From NCBI GenBank assembly GCA_963681505.1, contig OY811977.1, positions 6,402,970-6,466,969 of the forward strand: a stretch of DNA of 64,000 nt. Reading direction: 5' to 3'. The notes beneath the pieces are model-generated. The model worked only from the letters and a program-made list of their open reading frames with translations, did not search any database and had not been told where the DNA came from. Of this stretch, positions 1 through 12,264 are shown piece by piece (within the stretch, counting starts at the first letter, position 1; the number at the start of each line of letters is the position of its first letter). The DNA is from Eunapius fragilis. Taxonomy: Eukaryota; Porifera; Demospongiae; Spongillida; Spongillidae. A program made the translations under genes and the position numbers.

Positions 1-854
1 AGGGGGAAGAAGATATATGTGGGCATGCCAGTCAACCTGCAGGACAAAGTACAGTAGGTCACAAATTACACAACTGTATATAGATTAAATTTGGCAAATT
101 GTTTATACCTAGACAAACATAGATGAAAGTGACATATTTAAAGCTGAGGATTATAAATCCTTGGAAATTGTGTTAGCGGAACAGAAAAAGAACTTTCAAA
201 CCATTAGCAAGATGACACTTCAACAGGTATTGTATACTTCAGACAGCTGTTGTCAGCATTGTATTATTGTATTATTGCCGCTTTTTTACCTGTTTATTGT
301 CACAAGGTTCTTGCAGTCCTCAAGGTCGTTGGGTTAAGCAAGTGAAAGGATACATTCCAAAAAGAGTGCATTAGTGGGGATATTTTATGCCTCTTGACAC
401 AAGAAGTGCTGCAGGAGGAGCTTCACATGCATTCTGATGACTGCAACTTATTGCTGAATGTAGCTGCTGGAAATATTAATGTTTCTTCATAGCTTTATTG
501 CCATAGCTCACTTCCTTGAAACTGATGAAATTTTAATCATGTTATAGATATGGTCATGTCATGATGTCGAGACTATAAGCCCATATTATTTATGAGAATA
601 AAAATTATTGCACTTAATTACTAACTGTATAGATCTGAACTGTGTGCAACAACTGTATGTTTTGGACATGCATAGTGTTATGATTGTGTTGTGTAATGAT
701 GCATAATGTTTAGATAGATTCTTTGAGACTTCACCGCAGACTTGTGTAACTGGTTTTGTGTCCAGCCTGTCCAGTTTTCGTGCATATAATGTGTGCCACG
801 TGTTCTGTTTCTCATTCTCGTTTTCCTGTTCATTCGTGGCTACCTGTGATCCAG

Positions 855-1080
855 TACGTGTTCGCGGCGTGCAAATACCACACATAGAGAGAGGATACGG
901 GTGCTGGCATGCTTTGAGCGAGGGGGTGTTGGGATATGTAGAGCAAGGTGGATGCAAATATTCCACGTACGTGTTCGCGGCGTGCAAATACCACACATAG
1001 AGAGAGGATACGGGTGCTGGCATGCTTTGAGCGAGGGGGTGTTGGGATGTGTAGAGCAAGGTGGATGCAAATATTCCACA
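855..1080. repeat. 113-bp tandem duplication inside the left arm
   Basis: Two near-identical 113-bp units (855-967 and 968-1,080), each starting TACGTGTTCGCGGCG. The right palindrome arm has one copy (about 6,738-6,850), so this duplication arose after the arms separated. Confidence 0.9.
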
Positions 1081-1897
1081 GTTCCATTACTGGTGCCATT
1101 GGAGCAGAGTATCTATAGATACTTATTTAATTACATCAGCTAAGAACTCAACCAAAGTCATTAAGGTGAAACGTATTTACAAATACCAAGGAGTAAGGTT
1201 TTTATTTCTCCATAGAAGAGTATAAAAATTCATACCATATTAATAGAGGAAAATACAGTCAAACACACATTAAGGATGCAAAAAATCTCAGACCAAAAAC
1301 CAAAAATTAATTAAAAGTTCTCCATAAGGCAGTCTTCACACACCATCAGTAATGACCTCAAAAATATGATGAGTATGATTACCAGCCAATCTTACAGCTT
1401 AACCAAAACCAGTAATTTCAATTTATTTAGTTGAGTGACCTAGGACCTAGGATGTGAACTTCAGACCCTTATGCCTCATTCATATTTATAGCCTAAGGGA
1501 TGCTATGCTTCAGTTGGTTTAGCTGCTGAAACTTCAGCAACCAAAATGAAGGAGTGGGAATGATGGGGATGCTGTGAGCATCACTGTCATATCCAATGAT
1601 ATTAGAAGCGAAGATGTTGGCTGGACAAGTGAACTTTTGTGCTCCCATCTGATGTACTGACAGAGATTCCTGGCAACATTACTCCACATATGTAGTAATG
1701 TAACAAATCAGTTGCATGGCGACACAGCTGTAGGCTCTCAGGGTGCATATTCGTGGGGATTTATACCCAAACAGCATTTAACAGTAGTGTTCAGCTCACG
1801 AAGTAGATATCTGATAGGACATCCAAAAGCTGAACAGAGGCATGAAGTTGGATGTCTTGTTTGCCCAGGACATGGGGTTATATATGTGTGTAAATAT

Positions 1898-2061
1898 CAA
1901 AACCTTGTATCGAATCAGAAAGTTGTCACTCTGAGATGGTTTGGACAGTAAAGCGTAAACAGAAATTAAACACAGTTGTCAAAACCTTGTATCGAATCAG
2001 AAAGTTGTCACTCTGAGATGGTTTGGACAGTAAAGCGTGGACAGAAATTAAACACAGTTGT
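1898..2061. repeat. 82-bp tandem duplication inside the left arm
   Basis: Two 82-bp units (1,898-1,979 and 1,980-2,061) starting CAAAACCTTGTATCG. The matching part of the right arm has a single copy, so this too is specific to the left arm. Confidence 0.9.
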
Positions 2062-2519
2062 CAAATATACTGATTGAGTTGATGACAAAGGAGTGGGATT
2101 GAATGGCTAAGCCACAACTGCTTTTTCAAAATGAATATTGCCTTTAGTGTAGTGTATTGCGGTTGTCAGAGTGCTCCAAACACTTCCCAGAGTTGCTCCT
2201 GTGAGCGTCAAGTTCAATAATGTTTGACATATCTACGTCGCCAAGCTGGTTCATCCATTTGTTTTGCACCAACCATTGTGGTCTTGTGACCTCCGATATA
2301 GGTTACAGCAGGGGACTCCCATTGGGCCATTGTATATTTCTTTAGTCCGACACATCCTTGTCACCGGGTAAAGGATCTTTCGGTCGCATTTGGTATGTCT
2401 GCCATTTGAACACTGTGGTGCTTTGTAAGAAATGCTTTTAACCTTGCTCCAGGAGTTGGGCCCAGGCCTATGTGCAAAAAGGAATTAACCCGGGTCGTGA
2501 ATATAATTAAAAAATGCGA

Positions 2520-2765
2520 CCCGCCCGTACCGAGCTCGAGAAAAGGATTGCTATAGAACCAGAAGGCAAATATGGTCATTTTAATGTTTTATTCCAGTCT
2601 TCAAACTGTTTGCTTTAAGAGAACAAAAACGTTCGTGTTTTACCTCGTTCCCAGGCCAAATCTTCTCCGTCGTCGTCTTATCGAGTGAGTATAACTCCGG
2701 GTAGAAATGGTTTTAAAGAGCGCAAGTTATACCAACCGCTTTAGAATCTCCTGGAAAGCCATTTT
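2520..2765 (-). repeat. Dispersed repeat family fragment (also at 15.1-15.4 and 34.2-34.5 kb)
   Basis: In reverse complement this stretch matches 15,140-15,440 and 34,320-34,530: the same GGAGATTCTAAAGCG block, a GAAGA-rich middle, the TTTTTGTTCTCTTAAA segment and a shared end before TTTGCCTTCTGGTTC. It is more diverged than the other two copies and has stops in all frames. The family is unidentified; the shared reading frame suggests the 3' end of a decayed mobile-element gene. Confidence 0.6.
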
Positions 2766-3712
2766 CATGTATCAGATATATGAATAAAGCATGAAACTGG
2801 GGAGTCATATACGTCCAGGCACGAATGACTTGGGAGTCAAAATTTAGGGGAGTCATTGGCGACTATGACACCGGCACTACATTTATTCTATCTACTGAGC
2901 CGGTAACGGTACTATAGCCATTTTGCAGGCTGCCGGTAACCGGCTCTCTAGCCACAGCCTTTATTTTAGCTGCATCATATATATAAATAATTCAGAGCTG
3001 GAAGTAAAGTGTAAACACCTGTCCACACTGTGCGTACATTGTGCATAATGTTCACACGGATGCAAATAGACACTAATAATAAGTTTGCGTAAGGTGATAT
3101 AACTGGTTTTTGTATTGGCTGTGTACACCAACTCCAAGTTAGGTGTTTATTAATGAGCTCTGTTGCCGTAATCTGGTTTGTACTATCTATTTACAAAGCC
3201 TCCATTGAAGTCTTATTGACAAAAGAGACTAAGCCTTACCTTGATTAGGGGAAATGCTTGTTTCCTGAGCTTTTATTATGCTTGTGTTCTGTATGTATTG
3301 TATTGTTTATAACCTAATGCCACGTACGGAACATCCGCGCCACCTTCGTTATGTAAAGGGGCCGGAGAAAATTTAGGTCAGGTCTCTCCTATCCCCTTCA
3401 GTCTATAGTCACACCCATGTCTTACCCCCTCTCACCTTTAAATACCACTGACAAGTGATGAATTCAGTAAAGTGTGTAGGGCTGATGTAGGATCAAGTTG
3501 CACCACAATAGCATGGAATAACTCGATTTTTTTTTGACTACACATGCACAGCATGCATGCGCGGGGTCTCACCTGAATCAGCTCCATAGTAATGGCGATA
3601 ATTTGATCGGTGATGTTATTGCTTCAATTTTAAGAGGCACCGCCTCTAATGGTTTTTCGTTTTGCCTTCAGAAAAAAAACGAGCTATGGAGTAAGTCACA
3701 TGTTTGCAGAGG

Positions 3713-3822
3713 CGGATAAAAAACAGGAGTGGTTCTAGGGTAAACAGAGTATTTTTACTTATAGCAATTTACGTTGAATATCCGATAATTTCCTGTTTAC
3801 CCCGCCTGCAGTATCCGCCTAA
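3713..3822. repeat. Small imperfect inverted repeat
   Basis: Both ends start with GGCGGATA when read inward, followed after an irregular stretch by GGGTAAACAG on each arm. The 110-bp unit could be a very short MITE or a chance foldback. No target-site duplication is clear. Confidence 0.35.
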
Positions 3823-5126
3823 GGTTTGGCCACGGACGTTTGCGACCGGACAGTGTGATGGATTATCAACTTGATCTTTGCATGGGCCAGGTTGGCATTT
3901 ACTAAACTTACTAATTTAATTGTCTATACACAAATGTGCAAATCACATATTTCAGGAATGAAAATTACCACGAGCATGCCGCTATCCATTTCCTGTATCG
4001 GTGGAACATGGAGCACTTAATTTGATGCTCAAATATCCTGCTATATACTTATTGGCTTGCACGCGTTTGTTTTAGGGTGTGAAATGTTTGTGAAATGTTT
4101 GCATATCATAATTGAGTAATTGATTTGCCTGTAATTGACTGAAGGGATTGAATTAAATATGCATTTGGCAGTCAAAGAGTTAAACGATACGATAATGAGG
4201 TATATACACAGCGAAAATTATTCCAAATTCGACAAGCAATTTGCTTTCGGTGGTCTCGTAGGCCGCACCAACACTGGCATCGCGCGGTAATTGAAATTTG
4301 CACCGCACCTCCACTGGAGGTTTGCACAGCACACCGTCACCGTGTCAAATCTTTCGAACGTGTTACAACAAGCCTATCGTCATCAGCTTACACTCAAATG
4401 CCTGTGCAGCATTAGGAACTTGAAGGATTTGTCAAGACATCAATAGCAGTGCGCTCGCGCTATGCATATCTCAAGTATTGGGCAGGTACTACGCTCTACG
4501 CTCTAGTGCGCTGTGGCTCAGCCTGTACAAACTTTAATTATTGTACGCTACGCATGTTTCTCAGGGCACGACCAAAGGGGCAAAAGACGAGTACTATTAG
4601 TAACAACCTGGAATAAGATTGTATTACAAATTAAATTGGGAATAGTGATAGTATGAATTACGTCCTCGTACCTAGTCTCGGAGTCATCCTCCGTCTCTTC
4701 TTAGAAGGCCACGCATAATTCGGGATAGGAAAGTAACACATTTAAAGAATGGAAATTTCACCAATAGCTTCAGAATTGGCTGGAAGAGTGCCAACTGTGA
4801 TCACATAGTCGATGATATATTTTGGTAATTGTATTGTTAGATTTGGGCAGTACTAAATGCTACACGTATCATTACGTTGACAAGTTTAGAATTGTCGATA
4901 ACAAACCAGAAAACAACAGGAGCAGATTTAACGCTTTACGGTCTGTTTAAGACGTATGATTTGATATCCTGGTACCGAGATCCCATGAATTACATCACTC
5001 GCTACGTGCTGGGGGGAGGGGGAAGCAGCGATACATAATATTCACAGTGATTTCAGTGATTTGGATGCGAACAAACATCAACGAAACAAGTCACTAAAAA
5101 CATTCTGTATGAGTAAATTGGTGGTA

Positions 5127-5226
5127 TATATAGGATTTGAAGGCAATAGTGGTGTAAAAAGCAAGGAAACAAGGTCTTATCGGAAGAGAAAATGTAATAG
5201 TTCTATATTTAGCACAATTCTAGGGC
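5127..5226. mobile_element. Half copy of the hairpin MITE family
   Basis: The order ATATAGGATTTGAAGGC, GTGGTGTAAAAAG, AAACAAGGTCTTATCGG, then a TATATTTAGCAC loop follows one arm plus the loop of the palindromic MITEs at 14.4, 28.7 and 63.2 kb. The second arm is missing, so the copy cannot fold. Confidence 0.5.
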
Positions 5227-5609
5227 ATGTGTTCTTTGTGTGTTAAATATAGGAGCCTATTGAGGGGAGGGTGCGGGTGGGGATGTGGGGCAGAAGCATT
5301 TAAAGTAGCTAGAAGTATGGTTGATGTACAAAACCTCATGGTTTCACATGAGAAATATACCAACGCATGAAGCAATTATAATTTTTGCCCAAAAATAAAC
5401 GCAGGCAAGTATCCGGGTTTCTTAGTGGGCTCCGTCGGCCATGCCTTGTGTGTACAGGGTGATTGGAAAGTCCCGCAAAATATTTGAATTGGTAGAACTG
5501 GTATAACTCCAGAGCTGAGCATATGCTATTGAACCAAAAACATGCCAGTGATTAATATAAAGGTTCAAAAAAAAAATGTTGTATAGAGAATTGTGACGCG
5601 AACACCTCA

Positions 5610-7695
5610 AATGGGAGTCCCCTGCTGTACACCTATATCGGAGGTCACAAGACCATAATGGTTGGTGTAAAACGACTGGATGAACCAGCTAGTTCACAGG
5701 AGCAACTCTGGAAAGTTTTTGGAGCACTCTGACAACCGCAATACACTATACTGAAGGCAATATTCATTTTTAAAAAGCAGTTGTGGCTTAGCTATCTAAT
5801 CCCACTCCTTTGTTATCAACTCAGTCAGTATATTCAACAGCTGTGTTTAATTTCTGCCCAAGCTTTACTGTCCAAACCATCTCAGAGTGACAACTTTCTG
5901 ATTCGATACAAGGTTTTGATATTTACACACATATATAACCCCATGTCCTGGGCAAACAAGACATCCAACTTCATGCCTCTGTTCAGCTTTTGGATGTCCT
6001 ATCAGATATCTACTTCGTGAGCTGAACACTACTGTTAAATGCTGTTTGGGTATAAATCCCCACGAATATGCACCCTGAGAGCCTACAGCTGTGTCGCCAT
6101 GCAACTGATTTGTTACATTACTACATATGTGGAGTAATGTTGCCAGGAATCTCTGTCAGTACATCAGATGGGAGCACAAAAGTTCACTTGTCCAGCCAAC
6201 ATCTTCGCTTCTAATATCATTGGATATGACAGTGATGCTCACAGCATCCCCATCATTCCCACTCCTTCATTTTGGTTGCTGAAGTTTCAGCAGCTAAACC
6301 AACTGAAGCATAGCACCCCTTAGGCTATAAATATGAATGAGGCATAAGGGTCTGAAGTTCACATCCTAGGTCACTCAACTAAATAAATTGAAATTACTGG
6401 TTTTGGTTAAGCTGTAAGATTGGCTGGTAATCATACTCATCATATTTTTGAGGTCATTACTGATGGTGTGTGAAGACTGCCTTATGGAGAAATTTTAATT
6501 AATTTTTGGTTTTTGGTCTGAGATTTTTTGCATCCTTAATGTGTGTTTGACTGTATTTTCCTCTATTAATATGGTATGAATTTTTATACTCTTCTATGGA
6601 GAAATAAAAACCTTACTCCTTGGTATTTGTAAATACGTTTCACCTTAATGACTTTGGTTGAGTTCTTAGCTGATGTAATTAAATAAGTATCCATAGATAC
6701 TCTGCTCCAATGGCACCAGTAATGGAACTGTGGAATATTTGCATCCACCTTGCTCTACACATCCCAACACCCCCTCGCTCAAAGCATGCCAGCACCCGTA
6801 TCCTCTCTCTATGTGTGGTATTTGCACGCCGCGAACACGTACTGGATCACAGGTAGCCATGAATGAACAGGAAAACGAGAATGAGAAATAGAACACGTGG
6901 CACACATTATATGCACGAAAACTGGACAGGCTGGACACAAAACCAGTTACACAAGTCTGCGGTGAAGTCTCAAAGAATCTATCTAAACATTATGCATCAT
7001 TACACAACACAATCATAACACTATGCATGTCCAAAACATACAGTTGTTTCACACGGTTCAGATCTATACAGTTAGTAATTAAGTGCAATAATTTTTATTC
7101 TCATAAATAATATGGGCTTATAGTCTCGACATCATGACATGACCATATCTATAACATGATTAAAATTTCATCAGTTTCAAGGAAGTGAGCTATGGCAATA
7201 AAGCTATGAAGAAACATTAATATTTCCAGCAGCTACGTTCAGCAATAAGTTGCAGTCATCAGAATGCATGTGAAGCTCCTCCTGCAGCACTTCTTGTGTC
7301 AAGAGGCATAAAATATCCCCACTAATGCACTCTTTTTGGAATGTATCCTTTCACTTGCTTAACCCAACGACAATGAGGACTGCAAGAACCTTGTGACAAT
7401 AAACAGGTAAAAAAGCGGCAATAATACAATAATACAATGCTGACAACAGCTGTCTGATGTATACAATACCTGTTGAAGTGTCATCTTGTTAATGGTTTGA
7501 AAGTTCTTTTTCTGTTCCGCTAACACAATTTCCAAGGATTTATAATCCTCAGCTTTAAATATGTCACTTTCATCTATGTTTGTCTAGGTATAAACATTTT
7601 GCCAAATTTAATCTATATACAGTTGTGTAGTTTGTGACCTACTGTACTTTGTCCTGCAGGTTGACTGGCATGCCCACATATATCTTCTTCCCCCT
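5610..7695. repeat. Right arm of the large inverted repeat
   Basis: Reverse complement of 1-2,323, with the three left-arm additions absent. Outside those gaps the arms differ only by scattered substitutions. Base 7,695 pairs with base 1, so the true outer end cannot be set from this window. Confidence 0.9.
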
Positions 7696-8400
7696 CACCT
7701 CAGGTGTAGGAGCATCACTATGGTGACCACCTGAGACTTCTAGCTTTTGAGGCATCAGGGAGGTATTTACTGATGGCTCACTTTCGCATTCTTTCCGATG
7801 ATCCTCTCTGGAGAGTCTGCATGCCCTTTCAGGGACGAAGTATGTAGACCTCGGGGGAAGGGTGGGGGGGGGGGGGGGTTGGCGTGGTCCGCAATTAGAA
7901 GGTAAATTAGAAGGAAGTGCGGAACCACTAAAATTGTCGTAGTACTGAAACAGAAGTACTTTCTTGCAACCTTAATATACATACAGGTTTATAGCGACAT
8001 GCATACTGCTAATATTAGATCGAACAGTTTGTGTGATAAACAGAGTGCGGTGTGTTGTGTGTTGTGTGTTGGGGAGGAGGCGAATGAAGTGATGCTTGTC
8101 GATATTTATTTGTAATGTCAATGATAATAACATTCATACTATCAATGCTTTCTCTATATTGGGCACCTTTTGCAGTATATTAGAATTTTGAGTAAATACA
8201 GTTATTTTTAGGTTTACTACAGATTATAGGATTGCAAAAAAAATTCTGGAACAGTATGTGTGTAATGTGTGCACACTAGACAGTAGACTGTTTGTGTGTG
8301 TGTGTGTGGAGTGTGTATTATGAGGGTTGACGTGTGTAAAGACTGAACAGTGTGAGAACAAATGTATAGTAAGGAGTCATGAAAGTATGGTTAATTAATG

Positions 8401-8482
8401 TGGGTTTTACTACAGGTTGTAGTTATGCAGCAGCATTTTCAGGACATCAAGCCCACATTTACTACTATTACTCATATTTCCT
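8401..8482. repeat. Inverted copy of 10,373-10,455
   Basis: An approximately 82-bp segment containing CAGGACATCAAGCCCACATT is repeated in opposite orientation about 1.9 kb downstream, with few differences. The downstream arm is also present in segmental copy 2 (about 24,747-24,829), where the upstream arm is missing. Confidence 0.8.
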
Positions 8483-9548
8483 CATATAAACAGTCTACCC
8501 TCGATACTATCCATCATAGATGCATGTAATGGCTTTATGATAGGATGATTGTAACAAGTCCAGTTAAATATCAGGACCTACGGTAGTAGGTCCTATGTAG
8601 GATTGGCTCTGTAGGCGTGGTTTTCGATCAAGCGATAGAAAACATGTTATTATCAGGACCAACGTGTGCCATTTCAGGGATCTGAACAATACCCTTTTTG
8701 CATGCTGGCAGTCATAGATAGCGATTGGATAATACCAAACCCAACATCAATGAACCAGATAATATTCAGGATAGACTGTATATGTGTGAGTCATATGGGC
8801 TTATAGTGATCTTGTATTTATGCATGCGTGGATTTATGTGCAGATTCTATAGTGAGTACTGAAAATTTAAGATCTACCATATATAACCTCTAAACTGCCT
8901 TGTTGTGTATTTTATACAGTGTGGTTTATAGAGTAGGAGTGCAAACCATAGGTAGCATGTATACCTCATGTGTGTACATGTGTCGTGGCATAAAAACTAC
9001 CTGTGTACACACGGGAAAGTTACAAACATGTCCAGACTGCATTTAACTTGGCACTCTAGAAAAGCCTTATCATCTCCCTGGATTCATGTAATGATGCATC
9101 ATCCTGTTCCCTGGAATAAAGAAAAACTCTGCTAGCTGCTTGAGGGAACCACCTTGGATGACGGCATGCAAATTCCAAGATGCTGAATTTTTTACATGTA
9201 GGAAGAAAGAGCACAGGTAATCATTCACTTATGCACATGCATCACATGCACACACAGTTAATATTAACCTGTGGCATTCACTGGTAGAGACCTAGGAGGC
9301 AAGGAAAACAAGCCTGGATAGTTGGGAAAACCCATCCCCACCCTCGTCCCCCCACCCAAGCTAGACAGGTTATGCTGGCCACTAACTAAGTGACCTGTGT
9401 ACCAAACCAGGATGCGTGACAAGCCTGCAGGGCACCATCAATGTTTATCCCCCAATCTGCCCTAGTTACCCTCCTCAAAGAACACATTAATTATAGTACC
9501 AGGATTAGATTCTGAGTAATGGTTTTAGTTTTAGTCACATGGGGAAAA

Positions 9549-9573
9549 GGGGGGGGGGGGGGGGGGGGGGGGG
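9549..9573 (+). repeat. 25-base G homopolymer
   Basis: Uninterrupted G run just before segmental duplication copy 1. It may form a G-quadruplex and may be inaccurate in length. Confidence 0.9.
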
Positions 9574-10219
9574 AGTAACATACACATGAGGGGCAAGTGG
9601 GTGTGCAAAGGATTGTGAGCCTTTGCCATTCAACCAGTAGCAGAGTAATGGGCCTGATCATGGCGTACATAACAGTGGACAGCAGCGCTGTGCCCACATC
9701 CAAGTTCCATGATGGTACAGCACAGTATTCCAGCCTAGGCAGTGGTTGTGGCTGTCCCAATCCTAAACCTGTGGGAGTATAAAGAGAGCTGGATTAAGAC
9801 CCAGTGGTTTATGGTGGAACTGAAGTATGCAGGGAATTTTCTTCAGGATAACCAGGCCATACTTTTAATAAAATACAAGCATTTACCGAGTTGTCCAGCT
9901 CTCCAGGTAGTGTTGCATAGTTTTGCATTGCCCTGATAGGGCACCGGAGTCCTCACTGCACCCCAAAGGGATGACTGAGCCTTTAATGGATATGTTTTGA
10001 TGTTCTGCCAAGAAGTGCTGCGATGCAAGGGATGGGGACTATAAGCTCACAGACACAAAAGCAAAGGAAGTTTAAAGAGATGGCAGCCATGAAGCATGAG
10101 CCTGTCATGCCATGGGATGGTTGAGTCAAGTTCCAGTTGTTCCAACAAGTCAGTCGTCCGCCCTGTGGACGAGAAAAAATACATCTCACATCCACACAAT
10201 CATAACACACTGTCCATTC

Positions 10220-10990
10220 ACATACTATACCATCCATAATCACAAACTGTTCAATCCATAATCACACACTGTTCAAGTGCACACTGTTCAGCCTACACAT
10301 ACCTTTCTCACACACGTGTATGCCACACTGACCATATGCACTATGCATGTACTACTTCATAAATGGTTCACATGAGGAAATATGAGTAATAGTAGTTAAT
10401 GTGGGCTTGATGTCCTGAAAATGTTGCTGCATGACTACAACCTGTAGTAAACCTTACAATACTGACCATGCAGTATTATGTGTGTTAATTTGTGTGATGT
10501 AACAATGTGTATTATTGCAGACTGTTTGTGGATGAACAGCGTAATATGAAAATCTGAAAAAAATGTTAACCCTTCTCACACAACACTGTTCATTTCACAC
10601 ACGCACACACACATGCACAAAAACATACACAGTTCAGTCTACACATACAGCCATGCTCTCATCCATACACACATATGCCACACCGACCACAACCACTATC
10701 ATAAATTTACGCATCAGGAAGCACTAGTAATGGAGTACGGAAAAGGGTGTATAGTAAACCTCACAATAACAATATTTTCAGGTATTCATACACGCACACT
10801 GTTCAGTCCATGCACAATGCTCAGACCACAAACAGTCCGCACTAACACAAATTGCTCAGTCCACATCATACAAACACACGGCACACAGCATAGTGAAGTA
10901 AATTCAAACACACTGTTCATTCCACATGCACACAAACTGTTCAGTTTAAACACACTCACATACGCACAAACATACACACAGCTAAAGAGA
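10220..10990 (+). repeat. Cluster of CACACTGTTCA motifs
   Basis: CACACTGTTCA or one-base variants recur at about 10,227, 10,258, 10,276, 10,581, 10,795, 10,907 and 10,931 within CA-rich sequence. The inverse motif TGAACAGTGTG occurs near 8,344 with relatives at 8,027 and 8,250. Opposed clusters of this kind are typical of transposase-binding subterminal repeats. The ORFs here are low-complexity by-products. Confidence 0.65.
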
Positions 10991-11883
10991 TATAGCGAGT
11001 ACACCATTTTCATACAGAGCGCCTCAAGAAAACGTATAAGAAACGAGTAGTGCCAGGGATGGAATTCATGATTTCTCAACCAGCGCTAGAAGTACTGTAT
11101 GAATCAAGGGACATTGTAAGCCAAACCAGCCTGGCTGCGTTGTTAATCTTTACCTGTGCATACATAATTAGGCCTATCAAGCAGCTTACCACACTAGTCA
11201 AATGTACTATATAATGCTAGGCACACACAGCGACTTTTGGGGGTGCGGTATAAAAAGCCAAGATAGGCATTCAAACGTAGGATTGGTTGATTTATCAAGC
11301 TTTAAAATAAAAATAAAAATTAAAAAATTAACCTTTGTGTTTAGATTATTTACAAAAAGCTAGGTCGGTACTCTATATCGGTCTGTGACCCAAAAGCTCC
11401 TTTATGGAGTTTATATTCTTTCATATCAGCTGAGGTAAGGTGCCGAGAGTTGGGACATTAATCCCAAGATTATCGCACAATAAAACATGCACACGGAAAG
11501 GTATATACTCAAATCAAATAGATTCATATTAATGCTTTCGGGTTCTTATTTTTCCAACCATTATGCTTTATGTGAGCGTACATTTTAGTGCCTAACCCAT
11601 GCGGGGTACCAATGTTGTATACAAGGTCGAGCCGATACCCCATGTATAGTGTTCCAAACGGCCCATCTTACGAAGCGCATAATAATATTTTACTGAACAG
11701 CGAGTTTCTTGCATGCTAGTTGGTTGGTTTAGAATTGTCAATTTCCTCTAGAAAGTGTAAATCATTTTTCAGGACACATGCGCTAGAAAGCCAAATAAAA
11801 TCTTCCCAAGAAACGCCCTATTCCAATTTGAATGATTTCAATGCTCCTATAGCATTCACGTGACAACTATCGTGCTACGAAAT

Positions 11884-11890
11884 TATAAAA
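11884..11890 (+). promoter_or_regulatory. TATA box of the secreted-protein gene, copy 1
   Basis: TATAAAA lies 65 bases before the ATG at 11,949, in a block well conserved with copy 2. The spacing suits an RNA polymerase II core promoter with a leader of about 30-35 nt. Confidence 0.65.
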
Positions 11891-11948
11891 GAGGGCTCCC
11901 AGCTAAGGTGCATCAATTCATATAAATATACAGACGTGAAGATTTGAG

Positions 11949-12264
11949 ATGAGGAAGAGTCTCTTGGTTTTCAGTTGCATCCTGGCTGTACTTCAGTTCG
12001 TGTCCACACTTCCAGCGCTAGACTCGAAAGCACTGACTCCCTCCCAGGACACGGATCCCAACTGTGAACACGGAGTACGCAATGCTGTTGTTGTACGATG
12101 TCAAAATGGGATTGACGTGGAACTTCTGTCGTACGCTAGGGCTATGCTTTGCGAATATCCAGAGAAATTTACTTCCATAACCATTGATTGCAATGTTTGC
12201 ACCGCAATTACTTTTAGAGGAAAATGGACGGCGAATGTTGCGGTGTGCAAGGTTGGTACAACTG
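11949..12264 (+). CDS. First coding exon of a secreted cysteine-containing protein, copy 1
   Basis: The exon starts with an ATG behind a TATA box and encodes a clear signal peptide: MRK, a hydrophobic core LLVFSCILAVLQFV, and a likely cleavage site near residue 20. About 85 mature residues follow, with six cysteines including a CNVC pair. The exon ends ACTG|GTAAGT, a strong splice donor, in phase 1; reading on gives only a lysine-rich tail and a stop. Downstream exons are not resolved. Compared with copy 2, the signal peptide is unchanged while the mature part shows about nine amino-acid changes and a short in-frame indel. I do not recognise the family. A secreted effector, defence or recognition peptide is possible, but this is inference. 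Confidence 0.7.

Larger units (their letters stand above)
1..2323. repeat. Left arm of a large inverted repeat
   Basis: The first 2,323 bases reappear in reverse complement at 5,610-7,695, so the two segments form the arms of an imperfect palindrome around a 3.3 kb spacer. The match runs to base 1, so the arm probably continues outside the window. This arm is about 237 bp longer than its partner, explained by three additions: a 113-bp tandem duplication, an 82-bp tandem duplication and about 36 bp near 2,207-2,242. ORFs on either strand are short, lie in both arms, and match no family I recognise. It could be a long-TIR or foldback element, or an inverted segmental duplication. Confidence 0.9.
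2324..5609. other. Palindrome spacer without a recognisable gene
   Basis: All ORFs are short, and none shows a domain, a signal peptide or a convincing splice context. The spacer holds a minus-strand fragment of a dispersed family also found at 15 and 34 kb (2,520-2,765), a small imperfect inverted repeat (3,713-3,822) and half of a hairpin MITE (5,127-5,226). The stretch near 5,457 reading GGGTGATTGGAAAGTCCCGC resembles a transposon end, but no partner end was found. Confidence 0.6.
7696..9576. other. Non-coding stretch with inverted subterminal-type motifs
   Basis: No gene seen. It holds a G homopolymer near 7,863, a GT-rich tract near 8,288-8,310, three GAACAGT-type motifs (8,027, 8,250, 8,344) that mirror the CACACTGTTCA motifs at 10.2-11.0 kb, and an arm of about 82 bp (8,401-8,482) inverted relative to 10,373-10,455. 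Together with 9,577-11,000 this looks like a DNA transposon of about 3 kb with opposed subterminal repeats. Confidence 0.5.

Noticed and set aside
586-1059. 157-codon minus ORF in the left palindrome arm
   Set aside because: Length comes from the 113-bp tandem duplication; the right arm with one copy does not keep it.
10613-11050. 145-codon ORF and its antisense partner in the CA-rich cluster
   Set aside because: His/Thr-rich text follows the CACACTGTTCA repeats; low-complexity by-product, and the counterpart in copy 2 is interrupted.
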